A DNA stretch of 64,000 nucleotides from positions 50,843,852-50,907,851 of the forward strand of contig NC_061867.1 of NCBI RefSeq assembly GCF_907164915.1, written 5' to 3'. The notes beneath the pieces are model-generated. The model was not told where the DNA came from. It worked only from the letters and a program-made list of their open reading frames with translations, and searched no databases. Origin of the DNA: Impatiens glandulifera (Eukaryota > Streptophyta > Magnoliopsida > Ericales > Balsaminaceae). This document shows, piece by piece, positions 51,795 to 62,771 of the stretch. Both the position numbers and the translations under genes were made by a program. Position 1 is the stretch's first letter. Every line of letters starts with the position of its first letter.

Positions 51795-53927
51795 AAAAAT
51801 AAAAAATTATATATAAAAATAAATTATATAAAAAATTAAATATAAAATTTACTTAAATTAAAAGTTAAAAGATTAAATTAAATGTTGAAATAAATAATAT
51901 AAAAAGTTAAATATTCAAACTAAAATATTTATAAACTTAAGGGCAATGTTAAAATTTTATAAAATTTATTATGTCTGCGCATTTATGAATTTAGACCATC
52001 TCCAACCGAAAACTCATTTTCAAACAGTAAATGTCACATCAAATAGTAATTCTTCTCCAACCAAAAAATTCATTCTCAAACCTAAAAGAATATTCTTATA
52101 ATATATTCTTTCTTACATTAACTTTTATAACTTTTTAATATCACCCATATATTTTTCAATGTTATAAATTTTATCATAATATTTTAATATCACCACATTA
52201 TTTTAATTTGATTGTAAATTAATTATAAAAATTCAATAATAAAAAATATATATATTATAAAAAATATTGTACAAAATAATACTGTTTGATAAAAAACATT
52301 ATTAAAAAAATATCATTAAATATTGTTCATTATTATAATTTTTTAACATTATTATAAAAAAAGAAAAAGTTTTGCGATTGTGAATAGTGCAAACACATAT
52401 TTGCGTTTATAAGAGCAACTCCAACGAGCACGCAAATCCCATTATGCGTGCCCTTTTTTTCTCCAACCGGACACCATTCGCAAACGCAAAATACGTTTTT
52501 GATGTCTCTCTCCTCCGTTTGCGTTGTACTATTCATTCCCCCATTTTGACCATTTTTTCAAAATGGCCCTTAATCTATTTTTTTTTTTATATATATATAA
52601 CCTTATATATCTATAATGCAAATTGATCCTTCAATTTTTTTTTCATTTTAAGATAAAAAGTTATAATATTTTTAAATATATAATTAAATCATTATATTAT
52701 ATTATATTTAAAATTTTATCTAATTTATTTTATATTTTTACGTTAGGAATAAACATATATTTTTTTTATTGTTTATTAATAATGTTTGTTTATTTAAATG
52801 TATTATTGAATTATTTTGTTGTGTATGAATTATTGATACATAATTAATTTTATTAAATGAATAAAAAAAGATTGAAGTTAAATATGTGAAGTTGATAAAT
52901 ACATAGATAATATTAATAAAGTTAAAAAGTTAGTGTAAGAAAGGAATATTCTAAGAATATTCTTTTAAGTTTGGAAATGAGTTTTTGGGTTTAAGTTGAA
53001 TTACTGTTTGATATGACGTTTACTGCATTTTGAGTTTGAAAATGGGTTTATGGGTTGGAAATGGTCAAGAGAGAGAAAATACTGAAAACCCATTTTGGGT
53101 TTGAGAGTGGTTGTCGGTTGGAAGAAAATATGATTGAAAACCCATTTTGAGTTTGAGTATAAAGCATGGTTGGAGATGATCTTAGAGCAACTCCAACCGA
53201 ACATCGAACTCATACCCAAAACCCCATTTTCACTCCAACCGATACCAATACCCAAACCCAAAATGGGTTCATTTTCTTTCTCTGCCAATTCATGAAACTC
53301 AAAACTTTTTTTGTTTTTTAAATTTAACCACTACACTTAATTTAAGTCCATTTTATACATTAAACTTATTTATATAATTTATTATTTTAATTTATTTATA
53401 TAATAATTTTTGTACAACATAAATTTATATTAATATTCAAAAAAATTATAATAATGTTAAAAAAAAATTATTATAATATTCAAAAGTTATAATAATGTTC
53501 AAATATTACAATGATGTTCAAAAACATTATAATAATGAACATTAGTTTTTTATTTAGTTTGTGTATTGTGATTTTTGAACTTTTAATAAATTTCTATTAA
53601 TTTATTTAAAATTAAATTTAAAATAATGAGGTGATATTAAAATATTGTGTGTAATCTATAATATTGTAATATATGGAGTAATTATTAAAAAGTTATAAAA
53701 GTTGATGAAAGAAAGAATATTATAAGAATATTTTTTTGGGTTTGAGAATGGGTTTTCGGTCGGAGAAGATTGACTGTTTGATGAGACATTTACACTAAAA
53801 TGAGTTTGAAAATGAATTTTTCGATTAAAGTGGGAAATAAGAAATACTCGTTTTGGGTTTGAGTTTGTCGTTCCATTGGAGTGGAAAAGTGGCTTTGGTA
53901 TAAGTTTAGTGTTGGAGATCGCCTAAC
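51082..53927. mobile_element. cluster of nested MITEs with CTCCAACCG-type ends
   Basis: Element ends of the form A(G)ACCATCTCCAACCGAAAA or AGAGCAACTCCAACCG occur at 46292, 51993, 52409 and 53184. Matching reverse ends such as GGTTGGAGATGATCT occur near 53168 and TGTTGGAGATCGCCT near 53909. Interiors share CATTTTCAAAC, GTAAATGTCACATCAAATA and TTCTTCTCCAACC phrases. I infer at least four overlapping or nested copies of one or two families. A (TA)n tract lies at 51727-51791. No coding sequence is found. Confidence 0.65.
51727..51791. repeat. (TA)n microsatellite, about 32 units
   Basis: Uninterrupted TA dinucleotides inside the MITE cluster. Confidence 0.95.
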
Positions 53928-55444
53928 ACCAATTAGGGATGTAAATATTCATATTGTTTTTTTAATAACTTAACAAATAATCTGTAGAATGACACTAGTG
54001 TTGGGTCTTTTTCAAATAAATGACAATTTTGAACTTCACACACAAAAAAAATAGAATGGATCTAAAATATATTGGTTCTATAAAAATTTTGTGGGCCCTT
54101 ATTTTTAAAAATAAATAATAATTCAAACCTAGACTTGGGCCTGACTTAGGCCACAATTTATCTAAATTATTCTTATAAAGTTTGCCTCATTTTATTTATT
54201 ATTTATTAGGTAAATAAATTAGCTGAGCCCAACCAAAAAGTCCAAAGCTCATGAATGTTTTATTATAAGGATGGATAAATTAATTGGGCTCAATCAGGCC
54301 TAAGTCTAGGTTTTAATAATATTTATTTTATTTTATTTTTAAAAAAAGGGCTAGCCAATTTTTTTAGGAACAAGCCTGATCCATTTTTATATTTTTCATT
54401 TCTCTGTTTTTCTTTCTAGATTTTACTGATCTTAGTAATAATTTGATTTACAATTTTAATAAGAAAATTAATTAAATAGTTTTTCTAGTTTTTAATTTTT
54501 TTTTTTATGTTTAGTCTTTCTAAAAAAATTCTTTTAAATTTCAAATTTTTATATATGTATATTTGTTTTGTATATCATTTATTTTAAATGCATATATACA
54601 TATAACAGTTGTTCTTATAATCAACTTCACCGTGGTCTAATCATATAAACTAATAAGAGAATAAACTAATAAGATATGCTTATATAGAATCAGTAAAATA
54701 AACTGTAATTAAAATCAAATATAATTAAGTAACTATGGTTAACAATAATAATAAATTGCATTATATTTTCTATTGAAGTTTATTTTATTTCAGAATAAGA
54801 TGTTTATCTAGAAGCACACAATTCTAAATAATAACAATCAAACCTAGACATGGGCCTGACAAAGCCCAGTTAATTTATCTATCCATCTAAAAAAAATAAA
54901 AATAAATTATACCAAGACTTGGGCTTGACCGAGCAAAATTAATTCATCTAGCCTATATATTTAAAAATAAATAAAGAATTCATTTATATTTATAAATAAA
55001 TAAGTCAAATTCTTTAAAATGAATAAAAACAATTCTCTTATAAACAAGTTTATTTTGTAATTGAGAAAAAAAATGTCAAATTTGACTCAACTAGTTCAAT
55101 ATTATTAAAGAATCAATATTTTTCAATATCTATCTTAAAGAAATTTTGGACACCAATCATGTTGGCATTAGAATAAGAACAATCACGGTTAGCCTAAATA
55201 AAGTGAAAAAAAAAATCATTTGCAATAAAATTTTATTTAAAAAGTTTTTAATAATGTATAAATAAGTATAATTTTTCACACCCACTAAATTAAAAAGCAT
55301 TTTAGTTATATTTTAATATTAAATAAGTACAAACAAAATTACATTCACTTTTTAATTAAAAAAAATTACAGTGATAATTATAACAAAATAATACTTTTCA
55401 AAATGCTACCTTAGAGTCAGTGAGATTTGGTTCTTAATTGAACT

Positions 55445-56186
55445 AGCATCTAGCCCGTGCATTTTCACGATTAATAATATAAAAAACCGTGAAAAAAAAA
55501 TTACGGATAACATTTTTAATTTTATTTTTAATCGTTTTAAATTTATGGGTGGGTCAACCCACAATCCGACCCAAGTATCTATTTAAAAATTAAGCATCAT
55601 TATATATATAGATTAGTTAGTTAAAAAGTTGAACTTATATTAATATTAAAACGTCCCGCGTTTATCAAATTTGGTGTTTAATTTAAAATATAAAGTTTTT
55701 GTAGCCTAGTTGGTTAAAGAGTTGTATTTATTTTGTTAGGTTGTAAGTTCGAAACATACCTCTAGCATTTTTAATTTTATTTTTAACCGTTTTAAATTTA
55801 AAGGCGGGTCAACCCACAATCCGACCCAAGTATCCAAATTAACCACAGCTCTCGACCCGGCAATCCGGACACTTTAAAAATTAAGCATCATTATATATAT
55901 ATATATAGATTAGTTAGTTAAAAAGTTGAACTTATATTAATATTAAAACGTCCCGCGTTTATCAAATTTGGTGTTTAATTTAAAATATAAAGTTTTTGTA
56001 GCCTAGTTGGTTAAAGAGTTGTATTTATTTTGTTAGGTTGTAAGTTCGAAACATACCTCTAGCATTTTTAATTTTATTTTTAATCGTTTTAAATTTAAAG
56101 GCGGGTCAACCCACAATCCGACCCAAGTATCCAAATTAACCACAGCTCTCGACCCGGCAATCCGGACACTTTAAAAATTAAGCATC

Positions 56187-56252
<66 letters not shown>

Positions 56253-57135
56253 TTAGTTAGTTAAAAAGTTGAACTTATATTAATATTAAAACGTTCCGCG
56301 TTTATCAAATTTGGTGTTAAATATAAAATATAAAGTCTTTGTAGCTAATTGGTTAAAGAGTTGTACTTGTTTTTGTTAGGTTGCAAGTTCGAAACATACT
56401 TCTAGCATTTTTAATTTTATTTTTAACCGTTTTAAATTTAAAGGCGGGTCAACCCACAATCCGACCCAAGTATCCAAATTAACCACAGCTCTCGACCCGG
56501 CAATCCGGACACTTTAAAAATTAAGCATCATTATATATATATATAGATTAGTTAGTTAAAAAGTTAAACTTATATTAATATTAAAACGTCCCGCGTTTAT
56601 CAAATTTGGTGTTGAATATAAAATTTAAAGTATATGTAGCTAGTTGGTTAAAGAGTTGTACTTGTTTTTGTTAGGTTGCAAGTTCGAAACATACCTCTAG
56701 CATTTTTAATTTTATTTTTAACCGTTTTAAATTTAAAGGCGGGTCAACCCACAATCCGACCCAAGTATCCAAATTAACCACAGCTCTCGACCCGGCAATC
56801 CGGACACTTTAAAAATTAAGCATCATTATATATATATAGATTAGTTAGTTAAAAAGTTGAACTTATATTAATATTAAAACGTCCCGCATTTATCAAATTT
56901 TGTGTTGAATTTAAAATATAAAGTCTTTGTAGCCTAGTTGGTTAAAGAGTTGTACTTGTTTTCTTAGGTTGCAAGTTCGAAACATACCTCTAGCATTTTT
57001 AATTTTATTTTTAACCGTTTTAAATTTAAAGACGGGTCAACTCACAATCCGACCCAAGTATCCAAATTAACCACAGCTCTCGACACGGCAATCCGGACAC
57101 TTTAAAAATTAAGCATCATTATATATATAGATTAA
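55445..57135 (+). repeat. tandem array of ~295-bp units with tRNA-like pol III A and B boxes (SINE-like)
   Basis: Five A boxes (TAGCCTAGTTGG or close variants) occur at 55702, 55999, 56342, 56637 and 56930, spaced 297, 343, 295 and 293 bp. Each is followed about 40 bp later by a B-box-like GTTCGAAAC (55747, 56044, 56387, 56682, 56975). Each unit then has GGCGGGTCAACCCACAATCC, a CCCGGCAATCCGGACAC block, TTAAGCATCATTA and a (TA)n tract. A linker AACGTCCCGCGTTTATC leads into the next head. A partial unit precedes, starting CTAGCCCGTGCATTTTCACG. A tRNA-derived SINE that became tandemly amplified is the best reading. Confidence 0.8.
56188..56251. repeat. expanded (TA)n tract in the third junction of the array
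   Basis: About 30 TA units here, against 5-9 at the other junctions. This explains the 343-bp spacing. Confidence 0.9.
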
Positions 57136-57344
57136 TTTAATCTTTTTCTATCTACCTCATCCAATAGTGGGTGAGATTTTAATTTATCAAATTAAAGCCC
57201 ATTCTTTCTCTTCACAGTGGAAGGTTAGAATGAGGAAGGTTTTAACCATTCAATTGTGTAACTTAATAAAAATACATTAGTTCTTCAGACAATTTAGGCG
57301 AAAAATTTAATGATTGAATAGGTAAGTTGATTAGTGTCCAATAT

Positions 57345-58210
57345 GTGGTTTTTTATTCAAAATTTTCCATTATAACAATTTTTATGTTTCACGGGTAATT
57401 GACTAAGAATGATATTTGTTCTGTCTCAATTATGATTAAAACACTAATAAACAAAATTAAATATATACTTATTTATATTTCATATTTTATATGAGTTTTA
57501 AATTTATAATAATATAATTTTTTAATATATTATATTAATAATTTATAATTTTATCATAATTTTTTTTTCAAATAAAATATAGTATAAATTTATAAAACGA
57601 TATTCTGCAGGAATTTTTTGAAATCAAATAGAATGTGAAATTTTATAAAAAAAAATTTCAAATGAGAACGAGACAAGAATGATAAATGTATTATTCGTCA
57701 TAATCCAACTTATGGGGTTGAGAAAGGTATGTCGTTTATATGTGTACCATCCTCACACCGATCAGGTCCAATGATTGGACTAAATATTCATATTATTTTC
57801 TTAAATACTTAACAAATAATCTACAGATTAGATTTGGTAAGATGACACTAGTGTTTAGTATTAATAAATGATAATTTTGAATTTTACACACAAAAAATAT
57901 AATGGATCAGGCTTGTTTTGAAACAAAATATTCTAAAAAAGATACTGGCTGTATAAAAATTATGTGCGCCTCTTCTTTTTAAAAATAAATAATAATAATA
58001 TTCAAACCTAGACATGGGCCTGATTTGGGCCTAACTGAGCCCACTTATAAAGTTTGCCTCATTTTACTTTTTATTTATTTGGTAAATAAATTAGCTTAGC
58101 CCAACCAATAGTCCAAAGCTCATGAATGTTTTATTATAAGGATGAATAAATTAATTAGGCTCAATCAGACCTAAGTCTAGGTTTTAATATTATTTATTTT
58201 ATTTAAAAAA
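57345..58210 (+). repeat. ~3-kb repeat unit, copy 3 (truncated)
   Basis: It follows copies 1 and 2 from TATAACAATTTTTATGTTTC through GGAATTTTTTGAAATCAAAT, ATTATTCGTCATAATCC, GATGACACTAGTG and CTAAGTCTAGGTTTTAATAT. It is cut where the helicase-derived fragment begins. Confidence 0.7.
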
Positions 58211-58216
58211 AACAGT

Positions 58217-58426
58217 AAAGAAGGGAATATGCGTTCTTAAAGATTGCTCAATGTTTGTCATTTGAACATATATGATAAAACTTTAAATTAGTTAAGTATG
58301 AAAAATAAATATCTTAAATTCAATTAACTTGTCACAATTTGTCACAGTTGATTTGATAAAATGCGGATCTCGAAAAATATTTAGTCGATATTTCTCTCTA
58401 GCCAAATACTCCATATGATAAATAGA
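58217..58426 (+). pseudogene. duplicated fragment of the DEAD-box helicase gene (exon 4 / intron 4)
   Basis: 58217-58261 is identical over 45 nt to 39732-39776 in exon 4 (codons for [15 protein letters not shown], just before DEAD). It then jumps to a diverged copy of intron 4 (matching about 39845-40048, with CTCTCTAGCCAAATACTCCA against CTCTCCAGCCAAATGCTCCA). About 70 bp including the exon-4 splice donor are missing. It has no coding potential and lies between repeat copy 3 and the Mutator-like element. Confidence 0.9.
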
Positions 58427-58550
58427 TAAAAAGGGAAATTTGACGAAATGACCCAAAAAAATCACTTATTTGCATCCGTGGTCACCCCTTAATTTTTATT
58501 TCTCTCGTGACCACTTTTATTTATTTTTGAACGAAAATACCCTTATCGCG

Positions 58551-58585
58551 TAACGCAAAGGGACTTCGCGTTTCGTGAAGTGAAA
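58551..58585. repeat. CpG-rich near-palindromic repeat, MULE left end
   Basis: GCGTAACGCAAAGGGACTTC followed by GCGTTTCGTGAAGTG: the first members of the CTTCGCGTTTCGCGAAG-like family described at 58861. Confidence 0.6.
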
Positions 58586-58860
58586 AAGTGTGAAAAATTC
58601 AGAATATCCTTTCTATTTAATATAATTTCAGCATATTTTTTCATTTCTCTTCTTCTCATTCTCTCTCTTCATGCTCTTCTTCACCTTCTCTCTAACCCTA
58701 AACGGCGACGACAATCTTCGACGACGGCAGCGACAATGAGCACGACGAGCACGAGCACTGTTCCACATGGTACGTTTATCAAATGAGACTTCATGTTTAT
58801 TGTGGTTCGGTTTCTGCATCTTCGAATCACATGCACTGTTGTTGTTTATTGTTTATCCGA

Positions 58861-58975
58861 TGAGACTTCGCGTTTCGTGAAGCCCTTCGCGTAACGGGAA
58901 GTCTTCCCGTTATGCGAAGGACTTCCCGTTACGCGAAGAAATTTCTGTTACGCGAAAGACTTCCCTTTTCACTTC
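58861..58975. repeat. CpG-rich near-palindromic tandem repeats within MURA intron 1
   Basis: Successive variants such as ACTTCGCGTTTCGTGAAG, CTTCGCGTAACGGGAAGTC, TTCCCGTTATGCGAAGGAC and TTCCCGTTACGCGAAG, about 18-20 bp each. Every one can pair with itself or its neighbour. Confidence 0.8.
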
Positions 58976-59569
58976 ACTTAAATAGTATTATTTATCCATT
59001 CATTCATGTTTTTTATTCCAGCTGAAGTATTCGTTTTCTATAATGGAGAGTGAAAATTTGATGTTGATGGTATAATGTATTTTCATGCCACTTTAATCAA
59101 AATATTGGATTTACCCCAAACTACTACGTTTGCCGAGTTAGTTGAGATCATCTATGATAGACTTAATGTGCATAAATTTACATATGATTTAGTGTTGCAA
59201 GTCAAGTATGATATTCCGCGTATCACAAATCCTTCCCCTGTTGTTATTAATCAAGATGAGGATGCGAGCACATATTTATCACGCTTGATTTCGGGTCGAA
59301 CTGTGTCACCATTGTGTGTCTCTATAATAGAGAAGTCACCATTTACTAAAGGAAAGATACCACTACTTACATACCCAACTCAAGAAAGTATACTACCACC
59401 ATTACTTACTCAAAAAATTGTACCAGAAGTTGTACCCTCGGATGTTTTTGAAAGTCAAAATGAAGCAGGAGAAAACTCTTTACCTCACATCCCACTTACT
59501 CAAGAATTGCATGCTATTACTAGTGCAATACCTACACCATCTAGAGCAAGAGAATCAATTGCTATACCA

Positions 59570-59730
59570 TCTAGTGCAAGAGCATCAATACCTACACCAT
59601 ATACTGCAAGAAGAGCATCAATGGGTACACCAACTAGTGCAAAAGCATCAATGGGTACACTATTTAGTGTAAGAAGATCATCAATGGGTACACCATCTAG
59701 TGCAAGAAGATCATCAATGGGTACACCATC
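59570..59730 (+). repeat. 33-36 bp in-frame coding repeat in MURA
   Basis: The units encode variants of (S)ARRSSMGTPS. At least five copies are visible at DNA level with AGATCATCAATGGGTACACC as the best conserved part. Confidence 0.8.
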
Positions 59731-62070
59731 GACAGACCCGACCGACACATCACCGACAGACCCCTCATTTGCGTTAACATTAAGTAGTGAAACCTTTTTC
59801 CCAAAAAAAGGTAGTGAAACCGTATTGGAAGTCGGTGCGTTTTTTGATAATAAAAAAGAAATTCAGTTGAGGCTATATAAATATGCTATGACTAATCATT
59901 TTGAATTCAAAGTGGAGAAGTCAAGAAAACATCTTTGGTATGTGAAATGTTTGGATGAGACATGTAAGTGGGATTACGTGCTGTGAAATGTAAATTATCT
60001 AAGATATTTGAGATCCGGAAATTTGAACCACAACACTCATGCTCGATTTTGTCGAGGCTAGAGAAAAAAATGCAAACACCAGCATGGGTTATTGGGCAGT
60101 GCATGAAGAGTAAGTACATGGACCATCACTATAACCACTTGCCTAAGAAAATAATTGAAGACTTGCAAACAACTTATGTGATATATTTGACTTATAATAA
60201 GGCTTGGAGGGCAAGGGAAATGACTTTAATGGCGGTGCGAGGAACGATAGAGGATTCCTATGAAAAATTGTCATCATACCTTTACATGTTGAAGAATAAT
60301 AATCCGGGTACCATAACAGACATCCAGACAGATGAGCTTGGCCACTTCAAGTATATGTTCATGTCCCTAGGACTCTCAATTAGGGGTTCAAAGCCTTTTT
60401 TCGTCCTGTATTGTGCGTTGATGCCAATTTTCTTAAGCACAAGGTGAGATGTCAACTATTGGTGGCTATTGCATTAGATGCGAATGAGCAACTATATCCT
60501 GTCGCATTCGGCGTTGTTGATTAAGAGAATAATAACTCCTGGACTTATTTTATGCAAAAACTATGAGAAGCAATTGAATTAGTTAATGATCTCGTCTTCG
60601 TATCCAATAGACACCCAAGCATCGCCAATGCGCTGTGTGTTGTTTTTCTAGAAGCAGACCACGGTGCGTGCACATATCACATAAAGATGAATATTATGGC
60701 CAAATTCAAAAATGATAAATGTCATATGGAGTTTGATTTTGCTTCTCGTGCGTACACAATCTCCAACTTTAATCGGCTTTTTGACAAGATCAGGGTTAAA
60801 GATAAAATGATTTCTACCTATTTGAAAGAAATTGGAATCCAAAGATGGAGTAGAGCATTTTCCCCCGGTAAGCAATATAATCAACTCACAAGAAATTATG
60901 CTGAGTTTTAATAGTCAGAGTAGGGAAGCTAGAAAGTATCCCATTTCTGCAATTACTGAGTATTTAAGATTCACAATACAACATTGGTTTAATGATAAAA
61001 GAGAAAAAGCGTCCAACTACCAAGAACTTTTATCTCCAACTTATGAAAAGTTATTACGTGAGGGATTTGAGAAGGCCAGATTCTATACAATATCATCGCT
61101 TAACCGATTCGAGTTTTATGTGCATGACAATGAGTCCCATTTTAAAGTCTATTTGAAAGACATGAACTACACTTGTAGGGTATTTGAAGTTTCCGGTCTT
61201 CCTTGTACGCATGCAATGACTACTTCCCGTCACCGCAATTTGGTTTCTTATGATTTATGTTCAAGGTATTATCTAGCTCACATGTTCAATCTATTTAACC
61301 AATTGTTTAATTGTTCTATTTTCCATGCTGACAAGTATTACACAACTGAATCTTGGATGAATGCATATGCGGAGAGATGTTATCCTGTTGGTGATGAAGA
61401 CGATTGGGATATTCCCGAAATTAAGGTCTAAACCACCTGTTAAGGTTAAGAAAGGGCGACCACAAACAAAGCGTAGGTCATCCCAAGGTGAGGTCCGTAA
61501 GGTTCCAAGACGATGCAACTCATGTGCTGGACTAGGATATAATAGGGAAACATGCAAAGAAATGATGTATGCACCATCTACTATAAGAGCATCATCATCT
61601 CAACAGCATGAGTCATCATATCAACAGTATGAGCCTTTAGCTTGAAACATTTAAGATTGTGGTGATAAGTTGTAGTGTTCCTTATGTTGTTAATTGAATT
61701 GAATTGTGGTGGTTTGGGATAAGTTGTAATATGTTTCATGCATTATGTTTCTTTTTATGTTAAAGTTTATTGGTAAGTTGTAGTATGAGCCTTTTGTGTT
61801 GTTTATTGGTATGTATGTAAATATGTTGTGTAGTCATGTGGTTGCCATCATGTAGTTGAACTCCCCTTTACCGGTCAATTTTGTCTCACCATCACGTATA
61901 TCTTGTATGTAAACCTTTTGGTCAAAGAATGACTTCATTTTTCCTGATTCGTGTACTGATCAAGGCACGGTCATAGAGATGACACAAGAATTTCAAGCAT
62001 GATTCATGAGGCCAGGTTTTCAACTGAAGGTTTCCTAAGGTTTTAAATTTAGTATTCTTCCTTTACTTTA

Positions 62071-62168
62071 CTTAGCGAAATGCGAAGTACTTAATGAAAC
62101 GCGAAGTACTTAGCGAAACGCGAAGTACTTAGAGAAACACGAAGTACTTAGCGAAACACGAAGTTTAA
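62071..62168. repeat. 19-bp tandem repeat CTTAGCGAAACGCGAAGTA, about five copies
   Basis: The units are spaced 19-20 bp with single-base variants (AATGAAACGCG, AGAGAAACACG). It is related to the arrays at 58551, 58861 and 62543. Confidence 0.9.
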
Positions 62169-62274
62169 AGTTAAAGTTTAAATTTAAAGTTAAAGTTTAA
62201 AGTTAAAATTAAAGTTACACTTGTTTTTATGTTTTTATAAATAGAGGTAAAGTTACACATACACCCAATGGTTG

Positions 62275-62420
62275 TACATTGAAGGTTATCTTCAAGTCTG
62301 GATAGCAGGCAAGTAAGGATACACAATTTAGTTTGAGTATCCTTCCTTACTGCTATTCAGCCTTGAAGTTTCTTCACACACAATGGTTTTACATTGAAGG
62401 TTATCTTCAAGTCTGAAGTG
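62275..62420. repeat. hairpin between two direct repeats
   Basis: TTGAAGGTTATCTTCAAGTC occurs at about 62279 and again near 62394. Between them, the arm 62290-62322 (TTCAAGTCTGGATAGCAGGC, then AAGTAAGGATAC) is nearly complementary to 62335-62368 (GTATCCTTCCTTACTGCTAT, then TCAGCCTTGAAG), loop about 12 nt. Confidence 0.7.
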
Positions 62421-62542
62421 CAGGCTTGAAATTTCACTTGAAAGTATCTTCCAATTCTTTGGTATGTTATGTAAAGTTCATGTTCATTTCTTTGGTATGA
62501 ATCTTGGTATGTTTTACATTTAAATAAAACTTAGACTATCAA

Positions 62543-62605
62543 TTTGCGAGACATGAAGTCCTTCGCGAGACGTGAAGTCCTTCGCGAAACGTGAAGTCAT
62601 TCAAA
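62543..62605. repeat. 19-bp tandem repeat CTTCGCGAGACGTGAAGTC, three copies
   Basis: GAAGTCCTTCGCGAGACGTG and variants, the fourth cluster of the same motif family in this element. Confidence 0.9.
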
Positions 62606-62771
62606 GTATCATCCAATGTAATGAATAGAATATACACAAAATTAAACTACAAATATTTTAACATTACATTTACATTACAAGTAACTTCAAGTTCTCTCCA
62701 AAATTCACTTCAAGATTACAATACTATGGTTCTATAATTTGATGGAATAACCTGACCGCAATCTTCTGTCT

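Larger units (their letters stand above)
53928..57340 (+). repeat. ~3-kb repeat unit, copy 2, right part (with the tandem array inserted)
   Basis: It resumes at ACCAATTAGGG (53930) and follows copy 1 through GACACTAGTG, CCTAGACTTGGGCCTGACTT, AAAATGCTACCTTAGAGTCA (about 55399), then after the tandem array GGTTAGAATGAGGAAGG (57225). This shows that the array interrupts this copy only. Confidence 0.7.
58736..61645 (+). pseudogene. MURA-type MULE transposase, multiply broken
   Basis: Exon 1 is 58736-58769 (ATG..., donor GTACGT). The intron ends at 59021 and exon 2 starts at 59022. An N-terminal PB1-like domain lies at about 59030-59350, then a Ser/Thr-Pro repeat region, then the MuDR DNA-binding domain (from about 59835). 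The DDE domain with its first Asp at 60420-60422 follows, then a SWIM-type segment (FEVSGLPCTHAM, about 61180-61220) and a terminal zinc knuckle CNSCAGLGYNRETC (about 61514-61557). Lesions: an in-frame TGA at 59051 where a Trp is expected; frame shifts near 59976, 60397, 60908 and 61428; stops at 60522 and 60564. The knuckle His is replaced by Tyr. Function of an intact version would be element transposition; this copy cannot make it. Confidence 0.9.
61646..62771. other. MULE spacer between MURA and Ulp1-like gene
   Basis: It contains two CpG-rich repeat arrays, an AAAGTT-type simple repeat (about 62160-62215) and a hairpin. No coding sequence is recognised. Confidence 0.6.

Noticed and set aside
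55445..57135. CRISPR-like array
   Set aside because: The repeats are about 295 bp, adjoining rather than spaced by unique spacers, and this is a plant nuclear genome.
59500..59748. minus-strand repetitive frame with GVPIDDLL units
   Set aside because: It is the antisense shadow of the transposase SSMGTP repeats.
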